The notes: generated by a model from the letters alone, not told the origin. Counted from the first letter of the stretch, positions 9,188 to 20,124 are shown. The stretch is DNA of 64,000 nucleotides from Porticoccus sp038143955 (GCA_038143955.1 JAYQMT010000005.1:558001-622000); one strand, 5' to 3'. A program made the numbers and translations.

Positions 9188-9868
9188 ATGTCGTTTAATA
9201 GTTTTCCCGATAAAAAACATATAGCGTCCTTGAGCGCTAAAATGTTAATAGAGATTGGGGCAATCAATTTTAGGCCAAGTGACCCTTATATTCTGACATC
9301 TGGTAAAGCAAGTCCAGTCTACATCGACTGTAGAAAGATAATATCCTATCCTAGAGTTAGGTCGGCTCTTATGGATTTTGGAGCTTCCGTGGTGCTAAGA
9401 GATATTGGCTTTGAATCCTTAGATGCTATAGCTGGCGGCGAAACAGCTGGTATACCTTTTGCTGCTTGGCTTTCAGAAAGGCTTTCTTTGCCAATGCAGT
9501 ATGTAAGAAAGAAACCAAAAGGATTTGGTAAGGATGCGCAAATAGAAGGTCATATTATAGAAGGGTCCAAGGTTCTCTTGGTCGAGGATTTAACTACAGA
9601 TGGAGGTAGTAAAATTAAGTTTTGTAATGCTCTTCGAGAGGCCGGTGCAGAAGTTACCGATACCTTTGTCCTCTTTTTCTACGATATTTTTCCTGACACA
9701 CAAAAAATACTTGCTGAAAATGATGTAAGGCTACATTTTCTTACGACATGGAAAGATGTTTTATCTGTATGCAGGGATACCAGTTATATAGATGAGTCAT
9801 CGATCCTGTCGATTGAAGAGTATTTAAATGATCCAAATGGATGGTCTAAAATGAATGGAGGCAAATAA
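9188..9868 (+). CDS. pyrE: Orotate phosphoribosyltransferase
   Basis: Makes orotidine monophosphate from orotate and PRPP in pyrimidine synthesis. The PRPP-binding motif VLLVEDLTTDGGS is at about residues 127-139. Start at ATG 9188 is chosen because GGAG (9179-9182) sits 5 bases upstream; the GTGs at 9182 and 9185 are less likely. At 226 residues it is longer than the usual gammaproteobacterial enzyme (about 213), and the stretches SPVYIDCRKIISYPRVR, IAGGETAGIPFAA and YVRKKPKG are those I associate with alphaproteobacterial PyrE. The gene normally sits near rph in gammaproteobacteria but not here. Confidence 0.93.
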   Translation: MSFNSFPDKKHIASLSAKMLIEIGAINFRPSDPYILTSGKASPVYIDCRKIISYPRVRSALMDFGASVVLRDIGFESLDAIAGGETAGIPFAAWLSERLSLPMQYVRKKPKGFGKDAQIEGHIIEGSKVLLVEDLTTDGGSKIKFCNALREAGAEVTDTFVLFFYDIFPDTQKILAENDVRLHFLTTWKDVLSVCRDTSYIDESSILSIEEYLNDPNGWSKMNGGK

Positions 9869-9960
9869 ATACCTTAGAACGCCTTGAGAAACTTGTATTT
9901 ATATTATTAATTTTATTTACCCACCCTTTTCTACAAACATGCGTCAAACTAGTGCTAACT

Positions 9961-11257
9961 ATGACAAAGCCTTTAACACCAGAGCAGGTCGCTATTATTG
10001 ACAAGAATCATATATGGCACCCCTACTCTTCCTTAACAAAACCTATACCAGTATATCAGGTCGTGAGTGCTTCTGGAGTTCGATTAAAATTATCTGATGG
10101 CACAGAATTAATAGACGGTATGTCTTCATGGTGGTCGGCTATTCATGGTTATAATCATCCCGCTTTAAATAAAGCTCTGATAGATCAGATAGGCAAGGTT
10201 TCTCATGTCATGTTTGGGGGTATTACGCATGAGCCTGCCGCTTCTCTTTGTAAGACTTTAGTCGATATAACTCCTGATGGCCTAGAGAAGGTATTTCTTT
10301 CAGATTCTGGGTCGGTGAGTGTTGAGGTGGCTCTTAAAATGGCTCTTCAATTTTGGTCATCTCAAGGGCGTTTTGAGAAGTCCCAGTTTCTCAGTTTTAA
10401 AAAAGGGTATCACGGCGATACGTTAGGAGCCATGTCTGTCTGTGATCCAGTAAACGGAATGCATTCTCTTTTTAACCACACTCTTGATAAGCAAATTTTT
10501 GCAGAAGCACCTATTTGTGGATTCCATGATCCCTGGGAAGATAGATATATATACGACGTTAAATCGAAACTAGAAGCAAGCTCCCAAAATATAGCAGCTG
10601 TAATTATTGAGCCAGTAATGCAGGGTGCCGGAGGCTTAAATTTTTATTCTCCATTTTATATGCAGGAAATTCGAAAACTATGTGACAGTTATGATGTTTT
10701 GTTGATTGCAGATGAAATTGCTACAGGCTTTGGTCGCACAGGTAAGTTATTTGCATGCGAGTGGTCAGGTATAAGCCCTGATATCCTATGTGTTGGCAAG
10801 GCATTGACAGGAGGCTATATGACATTAGCAGCAACACTTTGCACTAGTAAGATAAGTAACACTATATGTTCAGGAGGTTCAGGTGTTTTTATGCACGGAC
10901 CTACCTATATGGGGAATCCTTTAGCTTGCTCTGTTGCCAATGCTAGCATCGACCTACTTTTAAATACTGATTGGCAAACAACTATTAAAAGAATCAATAC
11001 ACAGTTAAAAGATCAGCTTTCGAGGTTGGACGGACATCGCAGTGTAAAAAATATCAGATGTTTGGGGGCGGTTGGCGTTGTTGAGATGTTTGAAAAAATC
11101 GATATTGGTAAAATACAAAAAAGAGTTTGTTTCCGAGGGTATATGGATAAGGCCTTTTGATAAAAGAATATATTTAATGCCTTCTTATAATATTTCGTCT
11201 GAGGATCTAAAAAAGTTGACCGATGGAATTATAAAAGTTGTCAACAGGCTCTACTAG
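9961..11257 (+). CDS. bioA: Adenosylmethionine-8-amino-7-oxononanoate aminotransferase (frame broken once)
   Basis: PLP enzyme of biotin synthesis that transfers the amino group of S-adenosylmethionine to make 7,8-diaminopelargonate. It has the BioA signature HPYSSL near the start, MSSWWSAIHGYNHP at about residues 54-67, IADEIATGFGRTG, and the PLP lysine in VGKALTGGY. The frame breaks in an A6 run (11117-11122); with one base removed, KIQ-KEFVSEGIWIRPF continues to the stop at 11257 for 431 residues. The ATG at 9961 is taken as start; a GTG at 9952 is possible and no strong ribosome site is seen. No other bio genes are in the window. Confidence 0.93.
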
Positions 11258-11292
11258 CTAGTTTTTCAAATTCGAAACTGTTGGTAATCCCT

Positions 11293-12324
11293 CTAATTTC
11301 TTATTCCAAGTGATTTTAGCCCAATACTAATATTGATTTTTTTAAGAATGATGCGCTATGATTTCTAGCTTTTATGGCTCCTTTGCATAATATGGACTCA
11401 ATATAATCAGGAGATTCGATTAGCTCATTATAAAGAATTCTCGGTTTTTCAAGCTCCCCATTAACAAGTTCAAAAAGTTGTTTTTTTGCATCTCCCCATG
11501 AAATTCCATTTCTAAATGATTCCCGCATATAGCTAATTTGATCTGGTGAAGCAAACGCTTTCCAGATTTGAAATACGACAGAAGAGTCTGGATCTTTTGG
11601 CTCTCCAGGCTCCAGAAGATTTGTTTTAATTTTATTAATTTGTTTTTTTAGTTGTTTTTCAGATAAGAAAAGCGGAATAGTATTTCCGTAACTCTTACTC
11701 ATTTTTCTACCATCTGTGCCCTGTAAGAGTGAGATTTGGTCATCAACGACAGCTTGCGGTAAAGAGAACTGTTTGCCATAGAGATAATTAAAGCGTTGAG
11801 CTATATCTCTGGCCATTTCTATATGCTGAACCTGATCTTTTCCAACTGGAACTTTGGTGGCATTAAACATGAGTATGTCTGCTGCCATCAGAATTGGATA
11901 TGAGAACAAACCCATAGCCACTCCAAAATCATTATCTTCACCAGAATTAATATTTTTTGGACTGCATCTTTATATGCATGCGCTCTATTCATTAATCCTT
12001 TCGGTGCTACGCACATCAAATACCAACATAACTGAGGTATTTCTGGAATATCAGATTGTCGGTAGAATGTTACATTAGTAGGATCTAAACCAAGTGCTAG
12101 CCATGTTGCAGCAATTTCTTTTGTTGATTGATGTACCACTTTTGGATCTTGGCACTTTATCATTGCATGAAAGTCCGCAAGGAAGAAGAAGCTATCAACA
12201 TTTTTTCTTTACTAGCCTCTATCGCAGGTCGAATAGCACCCACATAGTTACCCAAATGAGGTGCTCCCGTAGTAGTTATTCCTGTAAGCACCCTATTCGA
12301 AACGTTTTTCGATTTAATTTCCAT
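11293..12324 (-). CDS. trpS: Tryptophanyl-tRNA synthetase (frame broken three times)
   Basis: Charges tRNA(Trp). Class I motifs are APHLGNYVG (HIGH-like) near residue 21 and KMSKSYGN in the C-terminal half. Three frame breaks are seen, all one missing base in T runs of the plus strand: T6 at 12201-12206 (repaired EKNVDSFFFLADFH), T6 at 11953-11958 (QKNINSGEDNDFGVAMG) and T7 at 11337-11343 (LKKINISIGLKSLG). With these the gene reads from ATG 12324 to a stop at 11293, 344 residues, slightly longer than the family's usual 330-340. It converges on bioA, with 35 bases between the stops. Confidence 0.93.
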
Positions 12325-12443
12325 CTAAAATCCTGTTTATATATAAATATAAAGATTATAACTTTTTATTGAGCGTAAAAGTATCTTATAATCATAAAAT
12401 GAGCACTGCAATTTCGGTCATACTTTTGCAATACAGTATTTCA

Positions 12444-13743
12444 TTATAATTTTTCTGCATCTAAGAACTTACTCAGCATTTGAAACAAATAAAAAGCATC
12501 TTCTTTACCTGCAATTTCCCTTATAGAGTGCATGGCAAATGTAGGCACGCCTATATCAATAGTTTTTATACCAATATTTGCTGCTGTGATAGGCCCTATA
12601 GTGCTTCCGCATGACATATCAGCTCTATTAACAAAAGATTGTGTTGGGATATTGATATCATTACATAAGTTTTTCAGTAATGAGGATGTCAAACTGTCGG
12701 TAGCATAACGTTGGTTGGCATTAACTTTTATTACGAGTCCGTTGTTTATAATAGGAGAATGATTTTCATCATGCTTATCTAAAAATTGGGATGAACGCCA
12801 TGTGCATTATCAGTAGAAATAAGCATTGAGTTTGCAACAACACGGGACTTAGTTTCAGCCTGACCAAAAAGCCGATTGAGCAGTGATTCCATAAATGCCC
12901 CATTCGCACCTATAGCAGAGGTGCTACCAACTTCCTCATGATCATAGCAGGCAAGCATACTAGTTACTTGTTTATTAGTTCTAGTGATTGCTTGAACACC
13001 AGCAAAGCAACTTAAGAGGTTATCGAGTCTTGCGCTAGATATGAACTCTTTTTTAAGCCCGATTAAACCTGGTGGCTGAGTATCATAAAAGGAAAGATCG
13101 TAATCTATTACTGACAAGTTATCAGATTTTGATATTGAAGATAATTGAGAAACGAGTTTTTAGCCAAAATATCTCTAAAATCTTCATTATTTTTGTGGCA
13201 TTCAGTTAAGATTGGACGCATCTCAGTTTCAGGATTAACTATGTAACCTTTATTTGCATCTCTATTTAAGTGAATTGCTAGACTTGGGATGATGGCGATT
13301 GGTTTTTTAAAGTCTATTAATGCTACAGCAAGTTTATTATCTTTATTTTTATAAGTAACTTTCCCGGCGATAGACAGATCACGATCAAACCATGTATTTA
13401 GAAGCACTCCACCGTAAACCTCTACACCTAATTGAAAATATGTTTTTTTGTGTATCTCTGGGTTGGGTTTTATTTTTAAGCAAGGGCTGTCAGTGTGTGT
13501 CCCAATAAGACGAATACCTGTTTCTATAGGTTCTTTAGCTCCAACAATAAACGCGATAATAGATGAATCATTACGAGTTACGTAATATCCATTATTACTT
13601 TTTAGGCACCAAGGTTCACTTTCATCTAGATTTTCAAATCCTGCAGAATTTAAAAACTTCTTCATATTATCTACAGCATGGTAGGACGTCGGTGAATTTT
13701 CAATAAATTCAATTAGTTGTTCGCTATAATTAAAGTTATTCAT
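12444..13743 (-). CDS. apeB: M18 family aminopeptidase (frame broken twice)
   Basis: Cytosolic dizinc aminopeptidase of the aspartyl-aminopeptidase type, 433 residues when repaired, the usual length. Metal-ligand motifs are visible: GTHTDSPCLK (His and Asp), YDHEEVGS (the Glu pair and following residues) and a C-terminal FAMHSIRE His. Two breaks are single missing bases: T5 at 13157-13161 (repaired AKKLVSQLSSISKSD) and A5 at 12781-12785 (HPNFLDKHDENHSP). It is followed on the same strand by trpS across a gap of about 120 bases that shows nothing clear. Confidence 0.92.
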
Positions 13744-13767
13744 ATAATTTCTCAGATTGTTTGTTTA

Positions 13768-14570
13768 TTAAGTAACAATTGTGATCATAATCAAGAATAT
13801 ACCTAAAATGAGTCTATAAATAACAAAGGGTATCATCCCTACTTTATCGATTAAAATAACAAATAAATTTATGCATGTGTACGCGGCTAAAAAGGATATT
13901 AATGCTCCCAACATAAGGTCTCCCCAGTGGATAGCTGTATCGCCAGCTATTTGGACGACTTTATATGAACCACTTAAAAAAATAATTGGTATAGCCAGCA
14001 AGAAAGAAAAATTTAGCTGCAGCTGTTCTTTCAAATCCCAATAAAAGAGCAGCTGTGATGGTTATTCCAGATCTTGATGCCCCGGGTATCAGTGCTATAG
14101 CCTGAGCAAGTCCAACCAAGAGTGCAGTTTTCCATGTAAATTCATTTATTTTTTTTTGTCTTTACAGAGGTGTAGTCTGCAAAACCGAGAGCTAACCCAA
14201 AAATTATAGTTGCAACTCCTATTATGCTTAGGGTTCTCAAATGTAATTCAATTAAGTTCCCGAAAATTAGCCCAATCAATCCAGCTGGAATCGTTGATAA
14301 AATGATACACCAGCATAATCTACTCTCTGCGGTACTCCTTCCATTAGTGAAGCTAGATAACCAGGCAAATAATAACTTTTTAATATCATCATATAGATAA
14401 ATAATTACAGCGATTAAAGAGCCAATATGTACAGCTATATCAAAAGCTAGGCCCTGATCTCTCCACCCTAGCAGCACAGACGGTAAGATAAGATGAGCTG
14501 AACTGGAGATAGGCAAAAATTCAGTTAAACCCTGAATCAAAGATAGAGCTATTAAATGCAATAAGTCCAC
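13768..14570 (-). CDS. uppP: Undecaprenyl-diphosphate phosphatase (frame broken twice)
   Basis: Membrane phosphatase that recycles undecaprenyl diphosphate in cell-wall synthesis (BacA). It has the signatures GLTEFLPISSSAHL near residue 14 and PGASRSG in the second half, and many membrane helices. Start is a GTG at 14570. Breaks: a T9 run (14149-14157) and an A5 run (14007-14011), each with one base too many; repair gives TKKINEFTWKTALL and AAKFSFLLAIPII and 266 residues, the normal size. Confidence 0.92.
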
Positions 14571-14625
14571 TAGATTTTATCCTTCTGCTTTTATGTTTTC
14601 CTTAATTTTTTTCTTTTTTTTCCAT

Positions 14626-15287
14626 TTATATATCATTCCTTAGGTAAATCGGACTAACTTCCTGAATATTAACACCTTGTCCTTTTTTCAAATGCAGTTG
14701 AGCTATATTAAGAATATCTTGGGCTTCAGGGAGCATTACAATATGGTCTAAATCTAGAGTATTTTCTGATACTGGATCATTACAATTGATAACATTACCA
14801 GTCAAAATTACTGGTAATTCTATTGAATTTTTTAAACACTTAGGTGATGTAACACAATCTTTACTGTCACGGGATAAAATTCCAGATTTATATGAAAATT
14901 TAGCCCAATATATTTCGTTCATTCGAGCATCAATCATTGGAACTATATTTAAATCTTCTTTATTTTAAGCTTTCTGATTGCTGTATATGCAAGTGTTTCA
15001 AGACTAGAAACGGGTAAGACAGGTATATTAGCTCCATAAGCTAACCCTTGAACGATACCAAAGCCTATCCTTATACCCGTGAATGATCCTGGTCCAGCGG
15101 TAAAGGCTATATAGTCCAATTTATCCAAAGTTAAGTTGCTTTTACTCAAAACCTCATCAATCATTGGTAGAATTAATTTCGTATGGTTTCTTTTCGCTTG
15201 ATTACATTCTGTGATCAGCTTATTTTCTGAGCTTAAAGCTGCAGAGCATGATGATGTGGTTGAATCAATTGCTAATATATTAACCAT
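14626..15287 (-). CDS. tsaB: tRNA threonylcarbamoyladenosine protein TsaB (frame broken once)
   Basis: Partner of TsaD in making the t6A modification on ANN-decoding tRNAs. The N-terminus reads MVNILAIDSTTSSCSAAL and the conserved AGPGSFTGIRIG is at about residues 70-81. The frame breaks in a short T3 run (14959-14961, one base missing); repair gives KIKEDLNIVPMIDARMNEIYW and 220 residues. The start at 15287 lies next to the end of hemH (15289), so the two are probably translated together. Confidence 0.9.
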
Positions 15288-15288
15288 T

Positions 15289-16311
15289 TTAATGAAGTCT
15301 TTCACTAATGATATCTGCAAGAGCAGACATAAATAATGGCGAATCATTTACACAAGATATATAACTATAGTTTTCACCACCAGCATCAAGAAATAACTCT
15401 CGATATCCAATATTTAATTCTTCAAGTGTTTCGAGGCAATCTGCCGTAAAAGCTGGACTTATAATATCTATAGACTTTATACCATCTTTTACACAATCAT
15501 TAAGCTGATCATCTATATATGGTTGAAGCCACTTTTTGGGGCCAAATCTAGATTGAAAACCCATTGACCAATTAGCATCTTTCAAATGAAGTTTTGCAGC
15601 TAGAGCTTTAGCGGTTGATAAACAATGAGCTGCATATGGATCACCTTTATCTGAATATTCTTGGGGTATCCCATGAAAAGACATTAATAACTTTTCTTTT
15701 TTACCATAAGTTTTCCAATGATCTTTTATCGTCTGAGCCAATGCATCAATATAACCAGAATGTGCTGCATAAGATTTTATGACTGTGACATCAGGCACGT
15801 TCCTAGAATTTTTAATTATATTGGCTACTTGATCGTATATAGCTCCTGTTGTTGATCCTGAATACTGTGGATACATTGGTAGCACTATAAAGTTTTCAAT
15901 TTTTTCTATTTTGAGCTTCTCCAGTACAAATTCAATTGATGGCTCTCCATAAGTTACCGCATTGACAACCAAAGGTCCCTCAGGACCATATTGTGCATTA
16001 AGTTCTTTTTGTAGTTTTTTTACCTGCCGGGAAGTGATCACTCTTATCGGTGATCCTTTGCATTTATTTCTAGCAACTTCAGTACATTGATCTGTAGTGC
16101 ACCCTTGCCACCATATTTCTTGGTATGCTCTTGCAACTTTTTTTGCTCTAAGTGGTATGACAATAAACCTTAAAAGTAGCCACCAAAAAAATTTGGGAAG
16201 CTCAACAACTCTTCGATCAGCAAGGAATAACTTTAAGAAATCTGATACACCTTTTGCTGTCGGTGATTCAGGCGTACCAAGATTTACGAGGATAACAGCA
16301 GTTTTTTTCAT
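15289..16311 (-). CDS. hemH: Ferrochelatase with a cysteine-rich insert
   Basis: Inserts ferrous iron into protoporphyrin IX, the last step of protohaem synthesis. Family features are NLGTPESPT near the start, ADRRVVELP, SFHGIPQEY with the catalytic His, and FTADCLETLEEL. The protein is 340 residues with the start at ATG 16311; an ATG-less longer reading would run through a terminator. Between IWW and GSPIRV, where the E. coli protein has only a few residues, there is an insert of about 17 residues with Cys71, Cys76 and Cys84 (CX4CX7C). A fourth cysteine lies in YISCVND near residue 320. This resembles the class with an internal [2Fe-2S] site known from some bacteria (inference). Confidence 0.93.
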   Translation of the reverse strand: MKKTAVILVNLGTPESPTAKGVSDFLKLFLADRRVVELPKFFWWLLLRFIVIPLRAKKVARAYQEIWWQGCTTDQCTEVARNKCKGSPIRVITSRQVKKLQKELNAQYGPEGPLVVNAVTYGEPSIEFVLEKLKIEKIENFIVLPMYPQYSGSTTGAIYDQVANIIKNSRNVPDVTVIKSYAAHSGYIDALAQTIKDHWKTYGKKEKLLMSFHGIPQEYSDKGDPYAAHCLSTAKALAAKLHLKDANWSMGFQSRFGPKKWLQPYIDDQLNDCVKDGIKSIDIISPAFTADCLETLEELNIGYRELFLDAGGENYSYISCVNDSPLFMSALADIISERLH

Positions 16312-16338
16312 AATAATTAAGCAGCTTCGTTCGTGGGA

Positions 16339-16367
16339 TAAAAAAATGGGCTCATAGAGCCCATTTT
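16339..16367 (-). terminator. Intrinsic terminator after adk
   Basis: Arms AAAATGGGCTC (16343-16353) and GAGCCCATTTT (16357-16367) pair perfectly round a 3-base loop, followed on the minus strand by a run of T. It lies 22 bases behind the stop of adk and just before hemH, so it separates the two transcription units. Confidence 0.9.
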
Positions 16368-16388
16368 GCATCGCTTATCACTATAACA

Positions 16389-17042
16389 TCAAGCTAATGA
16401 TGTTTCTAATCTTGCTTGAACTTCATCAAGCGGCCCTACACCGTCTACACAGCTATATGATGGTGCACTTGTTGAGTCGACGGAAGATAGACTCTGATAG
16501 AATCCTACTAGAGGCTTAGTTTGCTCATGATATACGTCAAGTCGATTGCGAACAGTGCTCTCCTTATCGTCTTCGCGCTGAATCAAAGGTTCACCAGTTA
16601 TATCATCAAGGCCATCTTTTTGGGGGGGGTTGTGCTCTATATGGTATACGCGACCTGAGTTTTCATGAACCCTTCTGCCACTTAGGCGTGCAATTATCTC
16701 TTCGTCTTTTACATGTATTTCTATTACTTTATCTATTTCAATTCCCTCTGAAACCAGAGCTTGAGCTTGGGGTATTGTCCTTGGAAAACCATCAAATAAA
16801 AAACCATTGATACAGTCATCTTGTTGAATACGCTCTTTTACTAGGGCAATAATTAGATCATCAGAAACTAACCCACCTGAAGCCATTATTCCCTTTGCTT
16901 TTAACCCTAATTCTGATTCAGCCTTAACAGCGGCTCTCAACATGTCTCCTGTAGAGATTTGAGGTATAGTAAATTTTTCTGTGATATACGCTGCTTGGGT
17001 TCCTTTGCCGGCGCCCGGTGGTCCTAAAAGAATAATTCTCAT
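16389..17042 (-). CDS. adk: Adenylate kinase
   Basis: Interconverts AMP, ADP and ATP. The P-loop LGPPGAGKGTQ is at residues 5-15, the AMP site includes STGDMLRAA, and FDGFPRT is at about residue 84. The long LID segment (about 125-165) is present and has no zinc cysteines, as in E. coli. At 217 residues it has the normal size of the long form. A GGAG ribosome site stands 7 bases before the ATG. The frame is intact. Confidence 0.96.
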   Translation of the reverse strand: MRIILLGPPGAGKGTQAAYITEKFTIPQISTGDMLRAAVKAESELGLKAKGIMASGGLVSDDLIIALVKERIQQDDCINGFLFDGFPRTIPQAQALVSEGIEIDKVIEIHVKDEEIIARLSGRRVHENSGRVYHIEHNPPQKDGLDDITGEPLIQREDDKESTVRNRLDVYHEQTKPLVGFYQSLSSVDSTSAPSYSCVDGVGPLDEVQARLETSLA

Positions 17043-17138
17043 CTAACATCTCCATTTTTAGAGGAAAAACATGGTTATTCACGGTTTAAAAATTATGAGA
17101 TCAAACATTACACATAAATTAAGCTGATCACAAGAAAA

Positions 17139-17971
17139 CTAGAGTTTATTCTTAGTAATGTTTTTTTGCTTTACTCCAGAGTTTTTCAAGTAACTCAGAG
17201 TTAAGATCTGAGATTGAGCCCCTTCTTTATCTAACTTAGCCTCAATATAATTAAATCTACACTCAAACTTTTTTGATGACCCCCTAAGAGCAACTTCTGC
17301 ATCTACATCTAAGTGCCTGCATAAATTTACAATTGTGAATATTAAATCCCCAAGTTCTTCATTAATATTTTCTTTATCTTTTTTTTCTATTGCTTCTGAT
17401 AACTCTAACACTTCTTCATAAACTTTATTGAAGATTTCTTCATTTGTTTTCCAATCATAACCAAAGGTTGCCGCTCGCTTTTGTATTTTTTGAGCTCTCA
17501 TTAAAGAAGGCAGCGTTACTGGTATATCAGACAAGATTGATTTCTGACCTTTTTTCTCACGCTCTTTTAACTTTATCACTTCCCATTTTTTCTTAATATC
17601 TTCTGAGTTAAAGTTTTTCTTTAAATTTAGATTTTTTTACCCGAAAGTGTCCCATCTGGAAAAACATGAGGGTGTCTACTAATTAATTTTTTTACGACAG
17701 AAGATATTACATCTTTTAAGCTAAAGAGATTTTTTTCATCTGCCAGATTACAATAAAATATAATTTGAAAAAGTAAGTCGCCTAGTTCCTCCTTGAGATT
17801 ACTAAAATCGCGGTTCTCGATAGCATCAACAACTTCATAAACCTCCTCTAAGGTATATGGAATTATGGAATTAAATGTTTGTTTGATATCCCAAGGACAG
17901 CCGGAAATAGGATCTCTTAATCTTTCCATAAGAAATAAAAGATCATCTATTGAGAAGAGTTTATTAGGCAT
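17139..17971 (-). CDS. mazG: Nucleoside triphosphate pyrophosphohydrolase MazG (frame broken once)
   Basis: Hydrolyses noncanonical and excess NTPs to monophosphates. Two MazG repeats are seen, each with the ExxE and ExxD metal motifs: YTLEEVYEVVDAI with ELGDLLFQ in the first, and KVYEEVLELSEAI with ELGDLIFT in the second. The break is one missing base in a T7 run (17632-17638); repaired peptide GKKNLNLKKNFNSEDIKKKWE, giving 277 residues. The start at ATG 17971 overlaps the end of cysM by 8 bases, which supports both boundaries. Confidence 0.92.
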
Positions 17972-18848
17972 ATATTCCAGAGGATAGGTAACGATCTCCT
18001 CTATCACAAACTATAGCGACTATAACCGCATCATTTGTTTTTTGGAGATTCTCAAGGCTGCTGCAACTGACCCCCAGATGATACACCACAAAATATACCT
18101 TCCTGAGTGGCCATTTTTCTCATAGTTTCCTCAGCCTCTTTTTGACCCATATCTATAATTTGGTCGACCTGTGATAATTTATAGATACTTGGTAAATACT
18201 TTTTTGGCCAACGTCTAATACCAGGTATGCTTGCCCCATCCTCTGGTTGTAAGCCTATAATTTGAACATTAGGATTTTTTGACTTCAGATAACGTGAAAC
18301 TCCCATTATCGTGCCAGTTGTGCCCATTGAGCTTACAAAATGGGTTATTTTTTTCCACTTTGTTCCCAAATTTCAGGACCAGTATTTTCGAAGTGCGCTA
18401 AAGGATTATCAGGGTTTCCAAATTGGTCCAAAACTTTTCCCATACCATCGGTTTCCATTGATTTAGCTAGATCTCTAGCTCCTTCCATGCTTGATTCTTT
18501 TGATACTAATATTAAATCTGCGCCATAAGCCCTCATTGCAGCTTTTCTTTCCTCAGTATTATTTTCTGGCATGATTAGTATCATTTTGTATCCTTTTATT
18601 GCAGCTGCCATAGCTAAAGCAATACCAGTATTCCCTGATGTAGCTTCAATAAGCACATCCCCAGGTTTAATTTCACCACGCGCTTCAGCGCGTTGAATCA
18701 TACTAATTGCAGGTCTATCTTTTACAGATCCAGCAGGATTATTACCTTCCAGCTTCACAAGAATAGTGTTTGAGCTCTTTTCAGGTATACGTTGTAGTGC
18801 GACAAGTGGTGTTTTTCCTATACAGGACTCTATTGTTGGATATGGCAT
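17964..18848 (-). CDS. cysM: Cysteine synthase B (frame broken three times)
   Basis: PLP enzyme making cysteine (or S-sulfocysteine) from O-acetylserine. The PLP lysine is in GSVKDRPA near residue 44, and the substrate loop TSGNTG follows. The choice of CysM over CysK rests on KDRPA and on the C-terminal region RRWPKKYLP. Three single-base losses are seen: T7 (18348-18354, repaired GKKITHFVSSMGTTG), C5 (18071-18075, SSGGSVAAALRI) and T6 (18038-18043, SKKTNDAVIVAIVCDRGD). The repaired gene ends in YLSSGIYA at 17964 for 295 residues. Confidence 0.92.
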
Positions 18849-18987
18849 AAAAATCCACCTCAGATAAAATCATCTAAATTTTAATTATACAAATCTTAAG
18901 CTAATATATTTATATCGAAGTCTAACTTATCACTTACCTCAAGAATACTTTAATCAGTATTCCTTAAAACTAAAATAGACTGCACCT

Positions 18988-19357
18988 CTAAAAAATCACA
19001 ACAAAGGATAGTACGTGATCAGACTCATCTGACAAGCTTATAAGTGCTTGTTTCGCACCTATATCCCCCATCTTTTTTTTGCCTCCCAGTTAATTTAAGT
19101 ATTGGGGCTCCAAAACTATCATTTTTTACCTCAAAGTCATGCCATGATATTAGGCCAATACCAGTTCCTAGAGCTTTACTTGCTGCCTCTTTTGCTGAAA
19201 AACGCTTAGCTAAAAAGCTTATTGATTTATTCTTATTTTCAAATATATTAAGTTCAGCACGACATAAGATTCTTGTTGAAAATCGGTCTCCATACTTGTT
19301 AAAGATATTTTCAATTCTAGAGATCTTCAAGATATCTGTTCCTATGCCAATTATCAT
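18988..19357 (-). CDS. acpS: Holo-[acyl-carrier-protein] synthase (frame broken once)
   Basis: Attaches phosphopantetheine to acyl carrier protein; essential for lipid synthesis. Signatures are IGIGTDILKISRIE at the start and FSAKEAASKALGTGI near residue 55, with the metal-binding Asp and Glu. The frame breaks in a T8 run (19073-19080) with one base too many; repaired, RQKKMGDIGAKQALISLSDE reads on to a stop at 18988, 122 residues, the normal size. E. coli has pdxJ between recO and acpS; it is absent here. Confidence 0.9.
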
Positions 19358-19413
19358 CTACTAGCTCCAATATCTAAACTTAAAAATACTCATAATAAGT
19401 AATTTTTACCAAG

Positions 19414-20124
19414 TTAACTATTTTTTGACAATTTATTTTTCTTAAAAAAGCTACGACTCAATAGAGGTTTTTCACCTATATGTGGCTGTAACGCAAGACG
19501 TATCAGTTTCTTTGCAGCTTGCGGTGATAATGAGAAATCACCATTTTTAAATGCTATCAAATCACATCCCCTAAATAAGTCACTAGAGTGGTTGATAGCA
19601 GTGTTGTTATTTTTTGATAAAAAGCCAAAATCTGGTACGAAGTAGTATTCATCATCATGATCAATTGGCTCATCGAGTTCCGCGTCAGTCGTTAGGTTTA
19701 GACCGTAACCTAGCTCCTCAAGTAATGAAAATTCAAAGGTACGTAAACTCTCTGATAGGGATATATTTGTTGTGAGATCTATTAGTACATTAACATAGTT
19801 GTCATAAATTACTTGATGAGGATCGTTTTCAGCGAGAAGTCTCATTAATAGTTCATTAAGATAAAAACCACAAAAGAGGCTATCGCCCTTAAGTGATATT
19901 GGAGCAGAAGAATGCTCTATTTGAGTTATTGTCTTGAGGTTAGATTTGCCTGCCCAGCTTACTAAAATTTGCGAGTATGCATTGAGCTTTATTGCCTTTT
20001 TCTTTCCTCTCGAGCCTCTTGAGATGGCACGGATTCTGCCAAAAGATCTTGTAAAGAGATCAACTATTTGGCTTGTTTCTCTAAAAGGCCGCGTGTGTAA
20101 TATGAATGCTAGTTCAGGCTGCAT
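19414..20124 (-). CDS. recO: DNA repair protein RecO
   Basis: Helps RecR and RecF load RecA on single-stranded gaps. The OB-fold N-terminus reads AFILHTRPFRETSQIVDLFTRSFGRI, typical for the family, and the helical C-terminal domain follows for 236 residues in total. The ATG at 20124 is used as start; a TTG four codons earlier would add little. The gene follows era with a 20-base gap, as in other gammaproteobacteria. The frame is intact. Confidence 0.93.
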   Translation of the reverse strand: MQPELAFILHTRPFRETSQIVDLFTRSFGRIRAISRGSRGKKKAIKLNAYSQILVSWAGKSNLKTITQIEHSSAPISLKGDSLFCGFYLNELLMRLLAENDPHQVIYDNYVNVLIDLTTNISLSESLRTFEFSLLEELGYGLNLTTDAELDEPIDHDDEYYFVPDFGFLSKNNNTAINHSSDLFRGCDLIAFKNGDFSLSPQAAKKLIRLALQPHIGEKPLLSRSFFKKNKLSKNS

